Shown in pieces: positions 1-6,997 of a stretch of DNA of 11,632 nt (the stretch's first letter is position 1; each line of letters starts with the position of its first letter). The stretch is from JBGTCY01 sp041748615 (lineage in GTDB: Bacteria > Bacteroidota > Bacteroidia > Chitinophagales > CAIOSU01): NCBI GenBank assembly GCA_041748615.1, contig JBGTCY010000137.1:1-11632 (forward strand), read 5' to 3'. The translations under genes were made by a program, and so were the position numbers. The notes under the pieces are model-generated. The model was given only the letters and a program-made list of their open reading frames with translations, was not told where the DNA came from and made no database searches.

Positions 1-2
1 TG

Positions 3-344
3 GCTTACGCGTACACCCTCACGCGTCATGTGAAGGAAATTGAATATCATAAAACACCGCTTACCACCACGATTTGGCGTGACTTGTTGCACATGCTGGA
101 TATTGAACCGAAACATTTATTAGATAAATCTCATCCTTACTACCAGGAAAATCTGCGCGGCAGACCTTATGATGATGAAGGCTGGCTGAATATCATCAAA
201 CGAAACACCGAATTGATTAAAGCGCCCATCGTGGTCAGAGGTAAAAAAGCAATTTTATGCACCAGTCCCACGCAGATTTACAGCCTGTTGCATGAAGAAA
301 CGGTAGATGAATATCCGGTTTCGCTGAAAAATGTGGTAGCCTGA
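3..344 (+). CDS. ArsC/Spx-like thioredoxin-fold protein, 5'-truncated
   Basis: The reading frame is open from the left window edge, so the true start lies outside; a GTG at 30 is only an internal valine. The visible 113 residues match the C-terminal two thirds of the arsenate reductase (ArsC)/Spx/YffB family: an EYHKTPLT segment (families have vveYlktPlt), an LLDKSHPYYQE helix, and LIKAPIVVRGKKAIL in place of the usual LI.RPIVV.g.kA. The arginine before PIVV that helps bind arsenate in true ArsC is alanine here, and the later segment reads CTSPTQIYSLL rather than igRP. The N-terminal CxxC or CxxS region lies outside the window. This argues against a classical glutathione/arsenate reductase and for a Bacteroidota-specific redox or regulatory relative. 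It ends one base before the convergent gene at 346. Confidence 0.75.
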   Translation, partial: AYAYTLTRHVKEIEYHKTPLTTTIWRDLLHMLDIEPKHLLDKSHPYYQENLRGRPYDDEGWLNIIKRNTELIKAPIVVRGKKAILCTSPTQIYSLLHEETVDEYPVSLKNVVA

Positions 345-345
345 A

Positions 346-867
346 CTACAGTCTGTCAATAAATTTCATCAACAAACTATTCAGCGAATCTTTATTTGAA
401 TCCGGTTTCTGAATTTCTTTCATTAAGATAGCCTGCGAGGTGAATCCGCCCCGTATCGTTCCATCCGGCATTTCCACCAGCCAGTCTTCAATAAATTCTG
501 TTTTTAATTCGATTTCATCCGGATAAAATACTCCGGGGTCATTCCCTTTTTGCAATAGCCCCACTTTGATTCGGGCATTTTCCATTGACAGAACATTTCC
601 CCAAAGGTGCTCCACTTTCTCTCGCTTGGGTTCAAAAGCAAACCGTACAAATGTTTTTTTGGGGGCTTGCTCATAATAAAATTGAAAAGAATCAATCAAT
701 GAAGCGGCTTTTGATTTGGCGCTCACGATGAGCGGGTCATTTTCATTCAACACCACATATCCTTCGGGGGGAACAGGCGGTCTTACAATAGATGCGACAA
801 TAAATACCCCGATTAATAAAACAAAAACGGAAGTAATCATCAGAAAATATTTGAGCGGTTTATCCAT
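346..867 (-). CDS. Membrane-anchored DUF2314-like protein
   Basis: This 173-residue protein has a short basic N-terminus, then one hydrophobic segment (about residues 7-28) that should anchor it in the inner membrane or act as an uncleaved signal. The rest is predicted to lie outside the cytoplasm. Residues 48-147 resemble the DUF2314 (YegJ-like) domain: an alpha-helical AKSKAASLIDSF start, EHLW at 86-89, a PDEIELKTEFIEDWL stretch ending near 130, and GGFTSQAIL at 140-148, matching the family pattern of EHmW, a basic/acidic strand, DW and GGyT.R. The family has no established biochemical function. The last 25 residues are polar and charged. It is convergent with the ArsC-like gene and divergent from the GGGP synthase gene, so it is probably transcribed alone. 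The DUF2314 assignment comes from memory of the motif pattern. Confidence 0.75.
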   Translation of the reverse strand: MDKPLKYFLMITSVFVLLIGVFIVASIVRPPVPPEGYVVLNENDPLIVSAKSKAASLIDSFQFYYEQAPKKTFVRFAFEPKREKVEHLWGNVLSMENARIKVGLLQKGNDPGVFYPDEIELKTEFIEDWLVEMPDGTIRGGFTSQAILMKEIQKPDSNKDSLNSLLMKFIDRL

Positions 868-889
868 GTCTTGTAAGGTTCAGCCTTGT

Positions 890-897
890 TATATTTG
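890..897 (+). promoter_or_regulatory. Putative Bacteroidota -7 box for GGGP synthase/rsgA
   Basis: TATATTTG matches the Bacteroidota sigma-ABfr -7 consensus TAnnTTTG exactly. A TTG at 871-873 could serve as the weak -33 element, although the 16-base gap is slightly short. Transcription would start about 10 bases before the ATG at 916, giving a very short leader, and would drive the GGGP synthase-rsgA pair. Confidence 0.4.
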
Positions 898-915
898 TAT
901 TGTTCATAAAACAAA

Positions 916-1698
916 ATGCCAGGCAAAGATATTTATACAAATCTCCTCAGTAAAAAGGAGAGGGGCGAAAAAAGCCTTGCCGTACTGATAGACCCTGATA
1001 AACAACTGCCGGGGAAATTACGTTTGCTTCTTGATTTTGCCGGTAAAAGCAAGGTAGATTATTTGTTTGTCGGCAGTTCCGTTTTGCTTGAAAACAATCT
1101 CGAAGATTGTCTTGCTCTCATAAAAGGTCACTCTGAAATTCCGGTGGTACTTTTTCCGGGCAATCGTTTTCAAATCAGTAAACAGGCAGACGCGATTTTA
1201 TTGCTCTCACTCATTTCGGGCAGAAACGCGGAATTGCTGATTGGTCAGCATGTGCTTGCCGCGCCTGAATTGAAAAGAAGCGGACTTGAAATTATCCCGA
1301 CCGGTTATCTGCTGATTGATGGCGGCAAACTCACATCCGTCAATTATGTGAGCCAGACATTGCCGATTCCTGCGGGTAAAAAAGATATTGCCGCTGCCAC
1401 TGCGATGGCAGGTGAGCAACTGGGTTTAAAACTGATTTATCTTGAAGCCGGAAGCGGTGCAAAACAGCCGGTGAGTCTTAACATGATTTCAGAAGTTAAA
1501 AAAAGTGTTGACATTCCGTTGATTGTCGGAGGCGGCATTCGCGAATCTGATATAGCCGCGCAAATGTGTCGCGCGGGCGCTGATATCATCGTTGCGGGTA
1601 ATAGCCTGGAGGAAGACCCTGCATTGCTTTTTGAAATTACCGCTGCCGTAAAACAAGAGAGTAAGTCATTAAAAAAAATACAAACACCCATCATTTGA
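916..1698 (+). CDS. Geranylgeranylglyceryl/heptaprenylglyceryl phosphate synthase (PcrB family)
   Basis: A TIM-barrel prenyltransferase of 260 residues, the normal length for group II GGGP synthases. It joins sn-glycerol-1-phosphate to a polyprenyl diphosphate, the first ether-lipid step known from archaea and also found in Bacteroidota. Family landmarks are present in order: LAVLIDPDK (21-29), the FVGSS strand (51-55), VVLFPGNRFQIS (77-88), IPTGYLLIDGG (127-137), YLEAGSGA (175-182), VGGGIR (204-209, phosphate-binding loop) and GADIIVAGN (221-229). The enzyme is expected at the cytoplasmic face of the membrane. Its stop TGA overlaps the TTG start of rsgA, implying one transcript and coupled translation. 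The prenyl chain length and the bacterial product cannot be read from sequence, so a specific symbol is not assigned. Confidence 0.93.
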   Translation: MPGKDIYTNLLSKKERGEKSLAVLIDPDKQLPGKLRLLLDFAGKSKVDYLFVGSSVLLENNLEDCLALIKGHSEIPVVLFPGNRFQISKQADAILLLSLISGRNAELLIGQHVLAAPELKRSGLEIIPTGYLLIDGGKLTSVNYVSQTLPIPAGKKDIAAATAMAGEQLGLKLIYLEAGSGAKQPVSLNMISEVKKSVDIPLIVGGGIRESDIAAQMCRAGADIIVAGNSLEEDPALLFEITAAVKQESKSLKKIQTPII

Positions 1699-2630
1699 AA
1701 GGCAGAGTACTTCGTTCCACCGGCAGTTGGTATAACGTGCGTCTGGAAGATGGTACGCTGGCAGACTGCCGCGTGAAAGGAAAATTCAGGCTTGATGAAG
1801 AAAAAACTACGAACCCTGTCGCGGTAGGCGATTATGTAGAAATTGAATTTGAAGAAAAGGAAGCCACAGCCGTCATCACGGAAATAAAACAGCGCGACAA
1901 CTACATCTCGCGTCAGTCGCCCCGGCTGAAACAGACGCGCCACATCATCGCCTCTAATCTTGACCAGGCGCTGCTCATTGCCACCATCGCGCATCCGCGA
2001 ACTTCCTCCGGTTTCATTGACCGTTTTTTATTGACGGCTGAAGCGTATCATATTCCCGCGCATGTCATTTTCAATAAACAGGATTTGCTCAGTGAAAAAG
2101 AATTGAAGAAACAACAACAGTTTGCGGACATTTATCAAACAATCGGGTATCCTGTGCATCTCATCTCCGCGATGTCGGGAGAGGGAATGAGTGAGATGAA
2201 AGATTTAATGAAGAATAAAACTTCATTGGTGAGCGGACATTCCGGTGTAGGCAAGTCATCGTTTATCAATGCGATTCATCCACAATTAAATTTGAAGACC
2301 GGTATCATTTCCGACTATCATCAAAAAGGAAAACACGTCACAACCTTCGCTGAAATGTTTGTGCTGTCATTCGGAGGTTATGTGATTGACACCCCCGGCA
2401 TCAAGGAATTTGGTTTGCTCGATATTGAACCGAATGAAGTGAGCCACTATTTCCGAGAAATGCGACCGTTGCTCAATGATTGCAAATTCAATAATTGCCT
2501 GCATGAAAATGAACCGAAATGCGCGGTGAAAGAAGCGTTAATCCGGGGTGAAATTTTTGAAGAGCGATATCTTAATTACTTAAACATTTTGGAAAATTGC
2601 AGGGAGAGCAAGCGGGAGAAGTATGAATGA
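1695..2630 (+). CDS. rsgA: Small ribosomal subunit biogenesis GTPase RsgA
   Basis: RsgA (YjeQ) is a GTPase that checks late maturation of the 30S subunit. The 311 residues show the full family layout: an N-terminal OB-fold (about 1-70), then a circularly permuted GTPase with G4 NKQD at 127-130, G5 SA at 158-159, the P-loop GHSGVGKS at 181-188, switch KGKHVTT at 211-217 and G3 DTPG at 232-235. A C-terminal zinc site uses C263, C268, H270 and C276. The start is a TTG at 1695-1697 that shares bases with the TGA of the upstream gene (TTGA overlap). It is chosen because the protein then begins MKGRVLRSTGSWY, as RsgA proteins usually do, and no ATG is available. Expression probably depends on translational coupling. 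The tail after about residue 302 is short and charged. Confidence 0.96.
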   Translation: MKGRVLRSTGSWYNVRLEDGTLADCRVKGKFRLDEEKTTNPVAVGDYVEIEFEEKEATAVITEIKQRDNYISRQSPRLKQTRHIIASNLDQALLIATIAHPRTSSGFIDRFLLTAEAYHIPAHVIFNKQDLLSEKELKKQQQFADIYQTIGYPVHLISAMSGEGMSEMKDLMKNKTSLVSGHSGVGKSSFINAIHPQLNLKTGIISDYHQKGKHVTTFAEMFVLSFGGYVIDTPGIKEFGLLDIEPNEVSHYFREMRPLLNDCKFNNCLHENEPKCAVKEALIRGEIFEERYLNYLNILENCRESKREKYE

Positions 2631-2766
2631 AATGGGAGATTTTAGAGAGATAGATGTTAGTCAAATAGATATTAGATTTTAGACTGTTTGATTTTTTTGG
2701 AAAATGATTGCCACGAATGCACGAATGGAAACTGCTTGTGCGCTGAGGCAAAAAATAAATTTACTG
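2631..2766 (+). repeat. AT-rich spacer with CACGAATG tandem repeat
   Basis: This 136-base gap between rsgA and dtd is AT-rich. It carries repeated TTAGA/TAGAT words (about 2636-2690, for example ATAGATATTAGATTTTAGAC), then at 2712-2727 a perfect tandem copy of the 8-mer CACGAATG within ATTGCCACGAATGCACGAAT. From memory, GCCACGAATGCACGAAT-like words are dispersed between genes in many Bacteroidota; their role is unknown. An in-frame extension of dtd through this stretch is open but does not look like protein of the family. Confidence 0.5.
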
Positions 2767-3219
2767 ATGAGGGTTGTTGTTCAAAGAGTTAAAAATGCTT
2801 CGGTGGAAATTGAGTGTCAAACTCACGCCTCCATTGGGAAAGGGTTGTTAGTGTTGGCTGGTTTTGAAGAAGCGGATAACGCGGAAGACTTAGATTGGCT
2901 CACGAATAAAATCGCTTTACTTCGCATCTTCGATGATGAAAACGGGGTGATGAATTTGAGTGTGAGTGATATTCAAGCAGAACTATTGGTTGTCAGTCAG
3001 TTTACGCTTTTTGCAAGTACGAAAAAAGGAAATCGCCCTTCCTACATTCGTTCAGCCAAACCTGAAATTGCCATTCCGTTGTATGAGGCTTTTGTAAAAA
3101 AGTTGGAAACCATTTTGAATCAGCCGGTTAAAACAGGAAAATTTGGCGCGGAGATGCAGGTAGCGTTAATCAATGATGGTCCGGTTACCATTTTGTTCGA
3201 TACCAAAAATAAAGAGTAA
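2767..3219 (+). CDS. dtd: D-aminoacyl-tRNA deacylase
   Basis: DTD hydrolyses D-amino acids (and glycine mischarged on tRNA-Ala) from tRNA in the cytosol, an editing step that protects translation. The 150-residue product has the family's usual length and start (MRVVVQRVKNASVEI). Both active-site signatures are visible: SQFTLFA at 77-83 (family SQxTLxA) and NDGPVTI at 136-142 (family NxGPVT, the Gly-cisPro dipeptide that rejects L-amino acids). The frame is open back to 2704, but the added residues come from the repeat-containing spacer, so the ATG at 2767 is the start. It lies downstream of rsgA on the same strand, 136 bases away, and upstream of a membrane protein and a MazG-like gene. Confidence 0.96.
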   Translation: MRVVVQRVKNASVEIECQTHASIGKGLLVLAGFEEADNAEDLDWLTNKIALLRIFDDENGVMNLSVSDIQAELLVVSQFTLFASTKKGNRPSYIRSAKPEIAIPLYEAFVKKLETILNQPVKTGKFGAEMQVALINDGPVTILFDTKNKE

Positions 3220-3266
3220 TATCAATCATCAAAAAAATCAAACAATCAGTAACTGCTAAAAAAAAT

Positions 3267-3776
3267 ATGACACCTTCCCAACTGAAAAAATATATTCGCG
3301 ATAATCATGAAAAAACCGAACGCTTGATTTCACGCGCTGAAATTGCCGGGTTGATGCTCGCAATTCTTTCAGTAATACTCATGACACAAAAAATCAATGG
3401 CGCTTCACAACTGATGATTATCGGACTTTCATTGCTTGCCTTCGTATATGCCTTCCTTGGAAATTTTTCAAAAGAAATATTCGAACTTGAAAAAACCGAT
3501 TCATTTTCACTTGCCTTGTTTGCCGGATACATTGGATTATCTGTAACCGCAATGGGGGTATTATTTATTATGCAACGCTGGCCCGGTGCAGACATCATAC
3601 TTAAAACCGGCAGTTTTGTTACCGGAGCGATGTTTTTGTTTTTTATCTACAAAATGTATTTTGCCACCCCGGAAGATGAAAAACACAAAGTCATTATTAA
3701 TAACATCATCGTGCGGATGTTGCCCGCTTTGCTTGTTGTTGCCTTTTTCATCAGCATGGCGCTCAGAGGGAAATAA
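3267..3776 (+). CDS. Hypothetical membrane protein with about five helices
   Basis: I do not recognise this family. The 169-residue protein starts with a charged cytoplasmic-type segment (1-23, LKKYIRDNHEKTERLISR). Hydrophobic stretches follow at about 24-40, 47-66, 82-103, 110-131 and 145-166, giving roughly five transmembrane helices and a short basic tail (LRGK). Charged loops lie at 67-79 (NFSKEIFELEKTD) and 133-142 (ATPEDEKHK). No catalytic or transport motif is visible. The ATG at 3267 follows an A-rich leader (3256-3266) without a clear Shine-Dalgarno, as is usual in Bacteroidota. It sits 47 bases after dtd and 53 bases before the MazG-like gene on the same strand, so the three are probably co-transcribed. 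A housekeeping membrane role is a guess from context only. Confidence 0.75.
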   Translation: MTPSQLKKYIRDNHEKTERLISRAEIAGLMLAILSVILMTQKINGASQLMIIGLSLLAFVYAFLGNFSKEIFELEKTDSFSLALFAGYIGLSVTAMGVLFIMQRWPGADIILKTGSFVTGAMFLFFIYKMYFATPEDEKHKVIINNIIVRMLPALLVVAFFISMALRGK

Positions 3777-3829
3777 AAGCAAATCAGGATTCCATTTGCA
3801 TCAGGCGAATTGAAACTAAAAAAACAACC

Positions 3830-4156
3830 ATGACCATCAAAGAAGCACAAATCACAATTGACCAATGGATAAAATCCAAAGGTGTCCGCTATTTTAATGA
3901 ACTCACCAACATGGCGATATTGACGGAAGAAGTCGGTGAAGTAGCCCGGATTATCTCCAGGCAATACGGAGAACAATCATTCAAATCTTCCGATAAAGAC
4001 AAAAATCTCGCGGATGAATTGGCGGATGTGCTGTTTGTCACCATTTGCCTCGCGAATCAAACAGGAGTGGATTTAACAGACGCTCTGAAAAAAAACATCG
4101 ATAAAAAAACAATGCGCGACACGCAGCGGCACCGGGAAAATGAAAAGCTGAAATAA
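3830..4156 (+). CDS. MazG-like nucleotide pyrophosphohydrolase
   Basis: A 108-residue single-domain member of the all-alpha NTP pyrophosphohydrolase superfamily, which hydrolyses (d)NTPs to monophosphate plus pyrophosphate, often to clear damaged or non-canonical nucleotides. The magnesium-binding pattern is complete: EEVGE at 33-37 (family ExxE) and ELADV at 63-67 (family ExxD, E63 and D66), separated by a basic loop. The length fits one MazG domain, like Bacteroidota MazG-like proteins and RS21-C6, rather than the two-domain E. coli MazG. The ATG follows an A-rich leader. It is the last gene of the plus-strand dtd group and converges on gcvT with 36 bases between the stops. The true substrate is not predictable. 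Confidence 0.9.
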   Translation: MTIKEAQITIDQWIKSKGVRYFNELTNMAILTEEVGEVARIISRQYGEQSFKSSDKDKNLADELADVLFVTICLANQTGVDLTDALKKNIDKKTMRDTQRHRENEKLK

Positions 4157-4192
4157 TTAATACTAATGAGTTTGTCCAAAATCACTTTTTAC

Positions 4193-5299
4193 TTATCCGG
4201 CTACTTCAGCCGTTTTTTCCACTGTTAAAAAAGGTATTTTCACCTCCTGCGCCCGCACTTTTTGATTCCTGATTTCAACAAAAAATTCATTGCCGGGTTT
4301 ACTGAATGCGGTTGCCACATAACCCATCCCGACAGGTTTTTTCAACGAGGGCGACATCGTGCCGGAAGTGACTTTTCCAATCTCTTTTCCGGCTGTATCC
4401 ACAATTTTATAGTCATGGCGGGGAATACCTTTGTCCAACAGTTCAAATCCCACCAATTTGCGCTGTAATCCGTTTTCTTTTTGTTTCAGGAAAATTTCTT
4501 TCCCGTTAAAATCCTTGCTGAATTTGGTAATCCATCCTAAACCTGCTTCGAGCGGACTGGTAGCTTCATCAATATCATTCCCATAGAGGCAGTAACCCAT
4601 TTCAAGCCGTAAGGTATCGCGGGCGGCAAGACCGACAGGTTGAATGCCGAAAGGTTTTCCCGTTTCAAATAGCTTTTCCCACAACTTTAGGGAATGTTCT
4701 TTTGGAAAATATAACTCAAATCCACCCGCTCCCGTGTAACCGGTAGCGGAAATTAATACTTCATCAATCCCCGCCATTCTTCCTTTGGCAAAATGATAAT
4801 AAGGAATATCGGCAAGTTTGACATCCGTCAGTAATTGCAACACCTCCGTTGCCTTTGGACCCTGCACGGCAAGTAGAGTGATGTCATCCGTTTCGTCCGT
4901 CATTTCAACCTGATATTGATTGAATTTTTTTATCCAGTTCCAGTCTTTTTCAATGTTGGAAGCATTTACAACCAGCAAATAATCGTTTTCAGCCAGCATA
5001 TACACCAAAAGATCATCCACAATTCCGCCTGTGAGATTTGGCAAGCAGGAATATTGCGCTTTACCGGGTGTAAGTTTAGAGGCGTCATTTGATGTCACCT
5101 GCTGGATGAGCGCAAGCGCTCCCGGACCTTTGAGGCGAAACTCGCCCATGTGCGACACATCAAACACGCCCACCGCGTTTCTCACCGCCTGATGCTCTTC
5201 GTTGATAGAGGAATAAACAATGGGCATATGATATCCGGCAAATTCTGCCATCTTTGCCCCCAAATTTTTATGGACGGATGTTAAAGCTGTTTCCTTCAT
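4193..5299 (-). CDS. gcvT: Glycine cleavage system T-protein (aminomethyltransferase)
   Basis: GcvT transfers the methylene group from aminomethyl-lipoyl H-protein to tetrahydrofolate, releasing ammonia and giving 5,10-methylene-THF. The 368 residues match full-length bacterial GcvT. Visible landmarks are GVFDVSHMGEF (44-54), VTSNDASKLTPGKAQYSCL (68-86), GGIVDDLLVY (91-100, containing the conserved Asp of the folate site), ATGYTGAGGFELY (185-197) and RDTLRLEMG (227-235). The C-terminal barrel domain includes VTSGTMSPSL (310-319) and VGMGYV (323-328). The frame extends 38 codons upstream, but MKETALTSVHKNLGAKM is the standard N-terminus, so the ATG at 5297-5299 is chosen. gcvH and gcvP are not in the window, and no glycine-riboswitch-like structure was seen in the 128-base leader. 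It is divergent from the lpxD-like gene. Confidence 0.96.
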   Translation of the reverse strand: MKETALTSVHKNLGAKMAEFAGYHMPIVYSSINEEHQAVRNAVGVFDVSHMGEFRLKGPGALALIQQVTSNDASKLTPGKAQYSCLPNLTGGIVDDLLVYMLAENDYLLVVNASNIEKDWNWIKKFNQYQVEMTDETDDITLLAVQGPKATEVLQLLTDVKLADIPYYHFAKGRMAGIDEVLISATGYTGAGGFELYFPKEHSLKLWEKLFETGKPFGIQPVGLAARDTLRLEMGYCLYGNDIDEATSPLEAGLGWITKFSKDFNGKEIFLKQKENGLQRKLVGFELLDKGIPRHDYKIVDTAGKEIGKVTSGTMSPSLKKPVGMGYVATAFSKPGNEFFVEIRNQKVRAQEVKIPFLTVEKTAEVAG

Positions 5300-5324
5300 G
5301 GACTTGATTTTGACCGGCAAATTA

Positions 5325-5332
5325 CAAAAATA
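5325..5332 (-). promoter_or_regulatory. Possible -7 box for gcvT
   Basis: On the minus strand this reads TATTTTTG, an exact TAnnTTTG match, about 26 bases upstream of the gcvT ATG. A TTG (complement of 5348-5350) could be the -33 element, but the 15-base gap is shorter than the usual 19 or so, so this is tentative. Confidence 0.3.
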
Positions 5333-5427
5333 CCGTAAACGCCCTTGCAACCATTTTCGGCATGATATTCGTCTAATTGTGGAATTTTCACTATGTTCAC
5401 GCTTCAAAATCAAAGCGAAACGCCTGC

Positions 5428-6375
5428 ATGAAACTACAGAAACCTCTTAAACTCGGGGAGGCTGCGGAGTTTTTGAATGCCCGGCTGGTGGGCAACCCCG
5501 AACTCGTCATCACCGGTATTAACGAAATTCACAAGGTGCAACCCGGTGATATCACTTTCGTTGACAAAGATAAATACTATGATGTTGCGTTGAAATCACG
5601 CGCATCTTACGTAATTATTAATAAAAACATCCCATCACCCAATGGCAAGGCGTTTTTAATTTCCAACGACCCGTTCCGTGATTTCAATAAACTCACGCTC
5701 CATTTTATGCCCTTTGTGCCGTGCAGCCAGGCAATCAGCCCCAGTGCGACTATTGGCGAAAACACGATTCTACAGCCGGGTGTATTTATCGGCAATCATG
5801 TGAAAATCGGCAAAAACTGTATTATCCATGCCAATGTGAGCATTTGCGACCATAGCATCATTGGCGATAATGTAATTATCCAGCCTAACGTGGTGATTGG
5901 CGGTGATGCCTTCTATTTCAAGTTCAGGAACAGTACCGAAAACTTCTACGACAAGTTGTTGAGCTGCGGCAGAGCAATTCTTGAAGATAATGTAGAAATC
6001 GGTGCAGGCTGCACCATTGACAGAGGCGTTTCGGGTGACACCATCATCGGAAAGGGAACCAAGCTCGACAATCTCGTGATGGTTGGACATGGTGTGGTTA
6101 TCGGGCAGAATTGTTTGATTTCAGCGCAGGTCGGAATAGCCGGAAAAACGATTATTGAAGATGAAGTAATTGTGTGGGGTCAGGTCGGTATTTCCAAAGA
6201 CCTGCGCATCGGAAAAGGCGCAACCATTCTTGCCAAGTCTGGGGTTTCAAAATCATTGGAAGGCGGCAAAGTGTATTTCGGCATTCCCGCAGAAGAAGCC
6301 CGCGGCAAATGGAGAGAACTCGCTTTTATCAAAAAACTCCCTGAAATCTGGGAGAAAGTGAAGGGAATTTCCTGA
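5428..6375 (+). CDS. lpxD: UDP-3-O-acylglucosamine N-acyltransferase (LpxD family, second-copy type)
   Basis: LpxD adds a 3-hydroxyacyl chain from acyl-ACP to UDP-3-O-acylglucosamine in lipid A synthesis. The 315-residue protein has the family layout: an N-terminal uridine-binding domain (about 1-100, with GINEIHKVQPGDITFVD at 30-46), then a left-handed beta-helix of hexapeptide repeats (about 102-275, such as SATIGENTILQPGVFIG) and a C-terminal helix (290-312). VGHGVVIG places the probable catalytic histidine at H221, and TIDRG at 197-200 and GDAFYF at 159-164 are also typical. It is shorter than E. coli LpxD (341), and the GINEIHKVQPGD style recalls the second LpxD-like gene that many Bacteroidota carry beside the one next to lpxC-fabZ. 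Its exact substrate may therefore differ. The ATG at 5428 (MKLQKPLKL) is preferred over the longer frame. Confidence 0.9.
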   Translation: MKLQKPLKLGEAAEFLNARLVGNPELVITGINEIHKVQPGDITFVDKDKYYDVALKSRASYVIINKNIPSPNGKAFLISNDPFRDFNKLTLHFMPFVPCSQAISPSATIGENTILQPGVFIGNHVKIGKNCIIHANVSICDHSIIGDNVIIQPNVVIGGDAFYFKFRNSTENFYDKLLSCGRAILEDNVEIGAGCTIDRGVSGDTIIGKGTKLDNLVMVGHGVVIGQNCLISAQVGIAGKTIIEDEVIVWGQVGISKDLRIGKGATILAKSGVSKSLEGGKVYFGIPAEEARGKWRELAFIKKLPEIWEKVKGIS

Positions 6376-6376
6376 T

Positions 6377-6399
6377 GTTTTCATTTCCTGAAAACTTTT
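6377..6399 (+). terminator. Weak terminator-like hairpin after lpxD
   Basis: A perfect 7-base inverted repeat, GTTTTCA (6377-6383) and TGAAAAC (6389-6395) with a 5-base loop, is followed by TTTTA and begins one base after the lpxD stop. The stem is AT-rich, so termination would be weak. Confidence 0.35.
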
Positions 6400-6473
6400 A
6401 TCTGAAAAAGATATTCCTTCTCACAAAGTATCTGTTTTTTGTTTCTTAAAATTGCAACCACATTTTATAACCC

Positions 6474-6914
6474 ATGAGCAAGCCAGAAAAAAAACTTTAC
6501 GATAAGATTGATAAAACATTATTGAAAGGGATTCCTAACCCTTCTCCGGAGGCGTATGAAATCAGGGTTAAAGTCCCTGAATGTACTTTTCTCGGAGTGC
6601 ATGAACAACCGGACTTCGCTTCTATTTACCTGACATTTTATCCCAAGAAAAAAGTGATTGAACTCAAATCACTCAAACATTACGTGTATCAACTGCGCGA
6701 TATTGTTGTTTCTTATGAACGGCTGATTAACATCGTCTATACTCACCTGATGGAAGTGTATGAGCCGGAGCGGTTGCGCATCGTGATGGTTTGCAATCCG
6801 CGAGGCGGCATCAGCTCAAAACTTACGATTGACTCCGACTGGAAAGTGCGCGGTGGTCAGGAAAAATTCAAAGACTGGATTGGGCATGAAGACACCTGGG
6901 ATGTGGTGATGTAG
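6474..6914 (+). CDS. QueF-like T-fold protein without the usual catalytic Cys
   Basis: A 146-residue member of the QueF/GTP cyclohydrolase I T-fold group. Type I QueF reduces 7-cyano-7-deazaguanine (preQ0) to preQ1 for queuosine synthesis. Conserved here are QPDFASIYLTF (45-55; QueF has GQPDFATI), VIELKSLKHYVYQLRD (61-76; QueF VESKSLKlYl, with base-binding Glu E63) and NPRGGIS (108-114; QueF PRGGIS). In QueF the segment before QPDF is EFTSLCPxTG, and its Cys forms the thioimide with preQ0. Here it reads ECTFLGVHE, so glycine G41 stands at the Cys place. A Cys two residues after P35 (C37) and C107 before NPRGG are the only other cysteines. Such proteins are commonly labelled preQ1 synthase, but the reaction is doubtful. 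No preQ1 riboswitch is seen upstream, and no other que genes are present. Confidence 0.8.
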   Translation: MSKPEKKLYDKIDKTLLKGIPNPSPEAYEIRVKVPECTFLGVHEQPDFASIYLTFYPKKKVIELKSLKHYVYQLRDIVVSYERLINIVYTHLMEVYEPERLRIVMVCNPRGGISSKLTIDSDWKVRGGQEKFKDWIGHEDTWDVVM

Positions 6915-6940
6915 TCAATCAGCTATTAGACTGACTGACT
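6913..6940 (+). terminator. Possible hairpin at the end of the queF-like gene
   Basis: AGTCAATC (6913-6920) pairs with GACTGACT (6929-6936) with one mismatch and an 8-base loop, starting inside the stop codon. The T-run after it is poor (GACTTTAG), so it is a weak terminator candidate. A second TGACT at 6936-6940 allows a shifted pairing. Confidence 0.25.
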
Positions 6941-6997
6941 TTAGAGGTTAGACATATTTGGGAATTTCTTTTGGAAATGCGCCTTATTAGCTATTTC

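Noticed and set aside
716..988. 90-codon plus-strand frame across the DUF2314/GGGP synthase junction
   Set aside because: It overlaps the N-terminus of one supported gene and the start of another in a different frame and has no family features; it is a shadow frame.
1437..1994. 185-codon minus-strand frame opposite GGGP synthase and rsgA
   Set aside because: It is antisense to two genes with strong motifs, with Cys/Phe/Arg-rich composition typical of a complementary-strand shadow.
5300..5427. Glycine riboswitch in the gcvT leader
   Set aside because: The 128-base divergent spacer is too short for a tandem aptamer plus expression platform, and no matching core was seen.
6376..6473. preQ1 riboswitch upstream of the queF-like gene
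   Set aside because: I could not find the aptamer's stem plus A-rich tail pattern; only a weak hairpin right after the lpxD stop is present.
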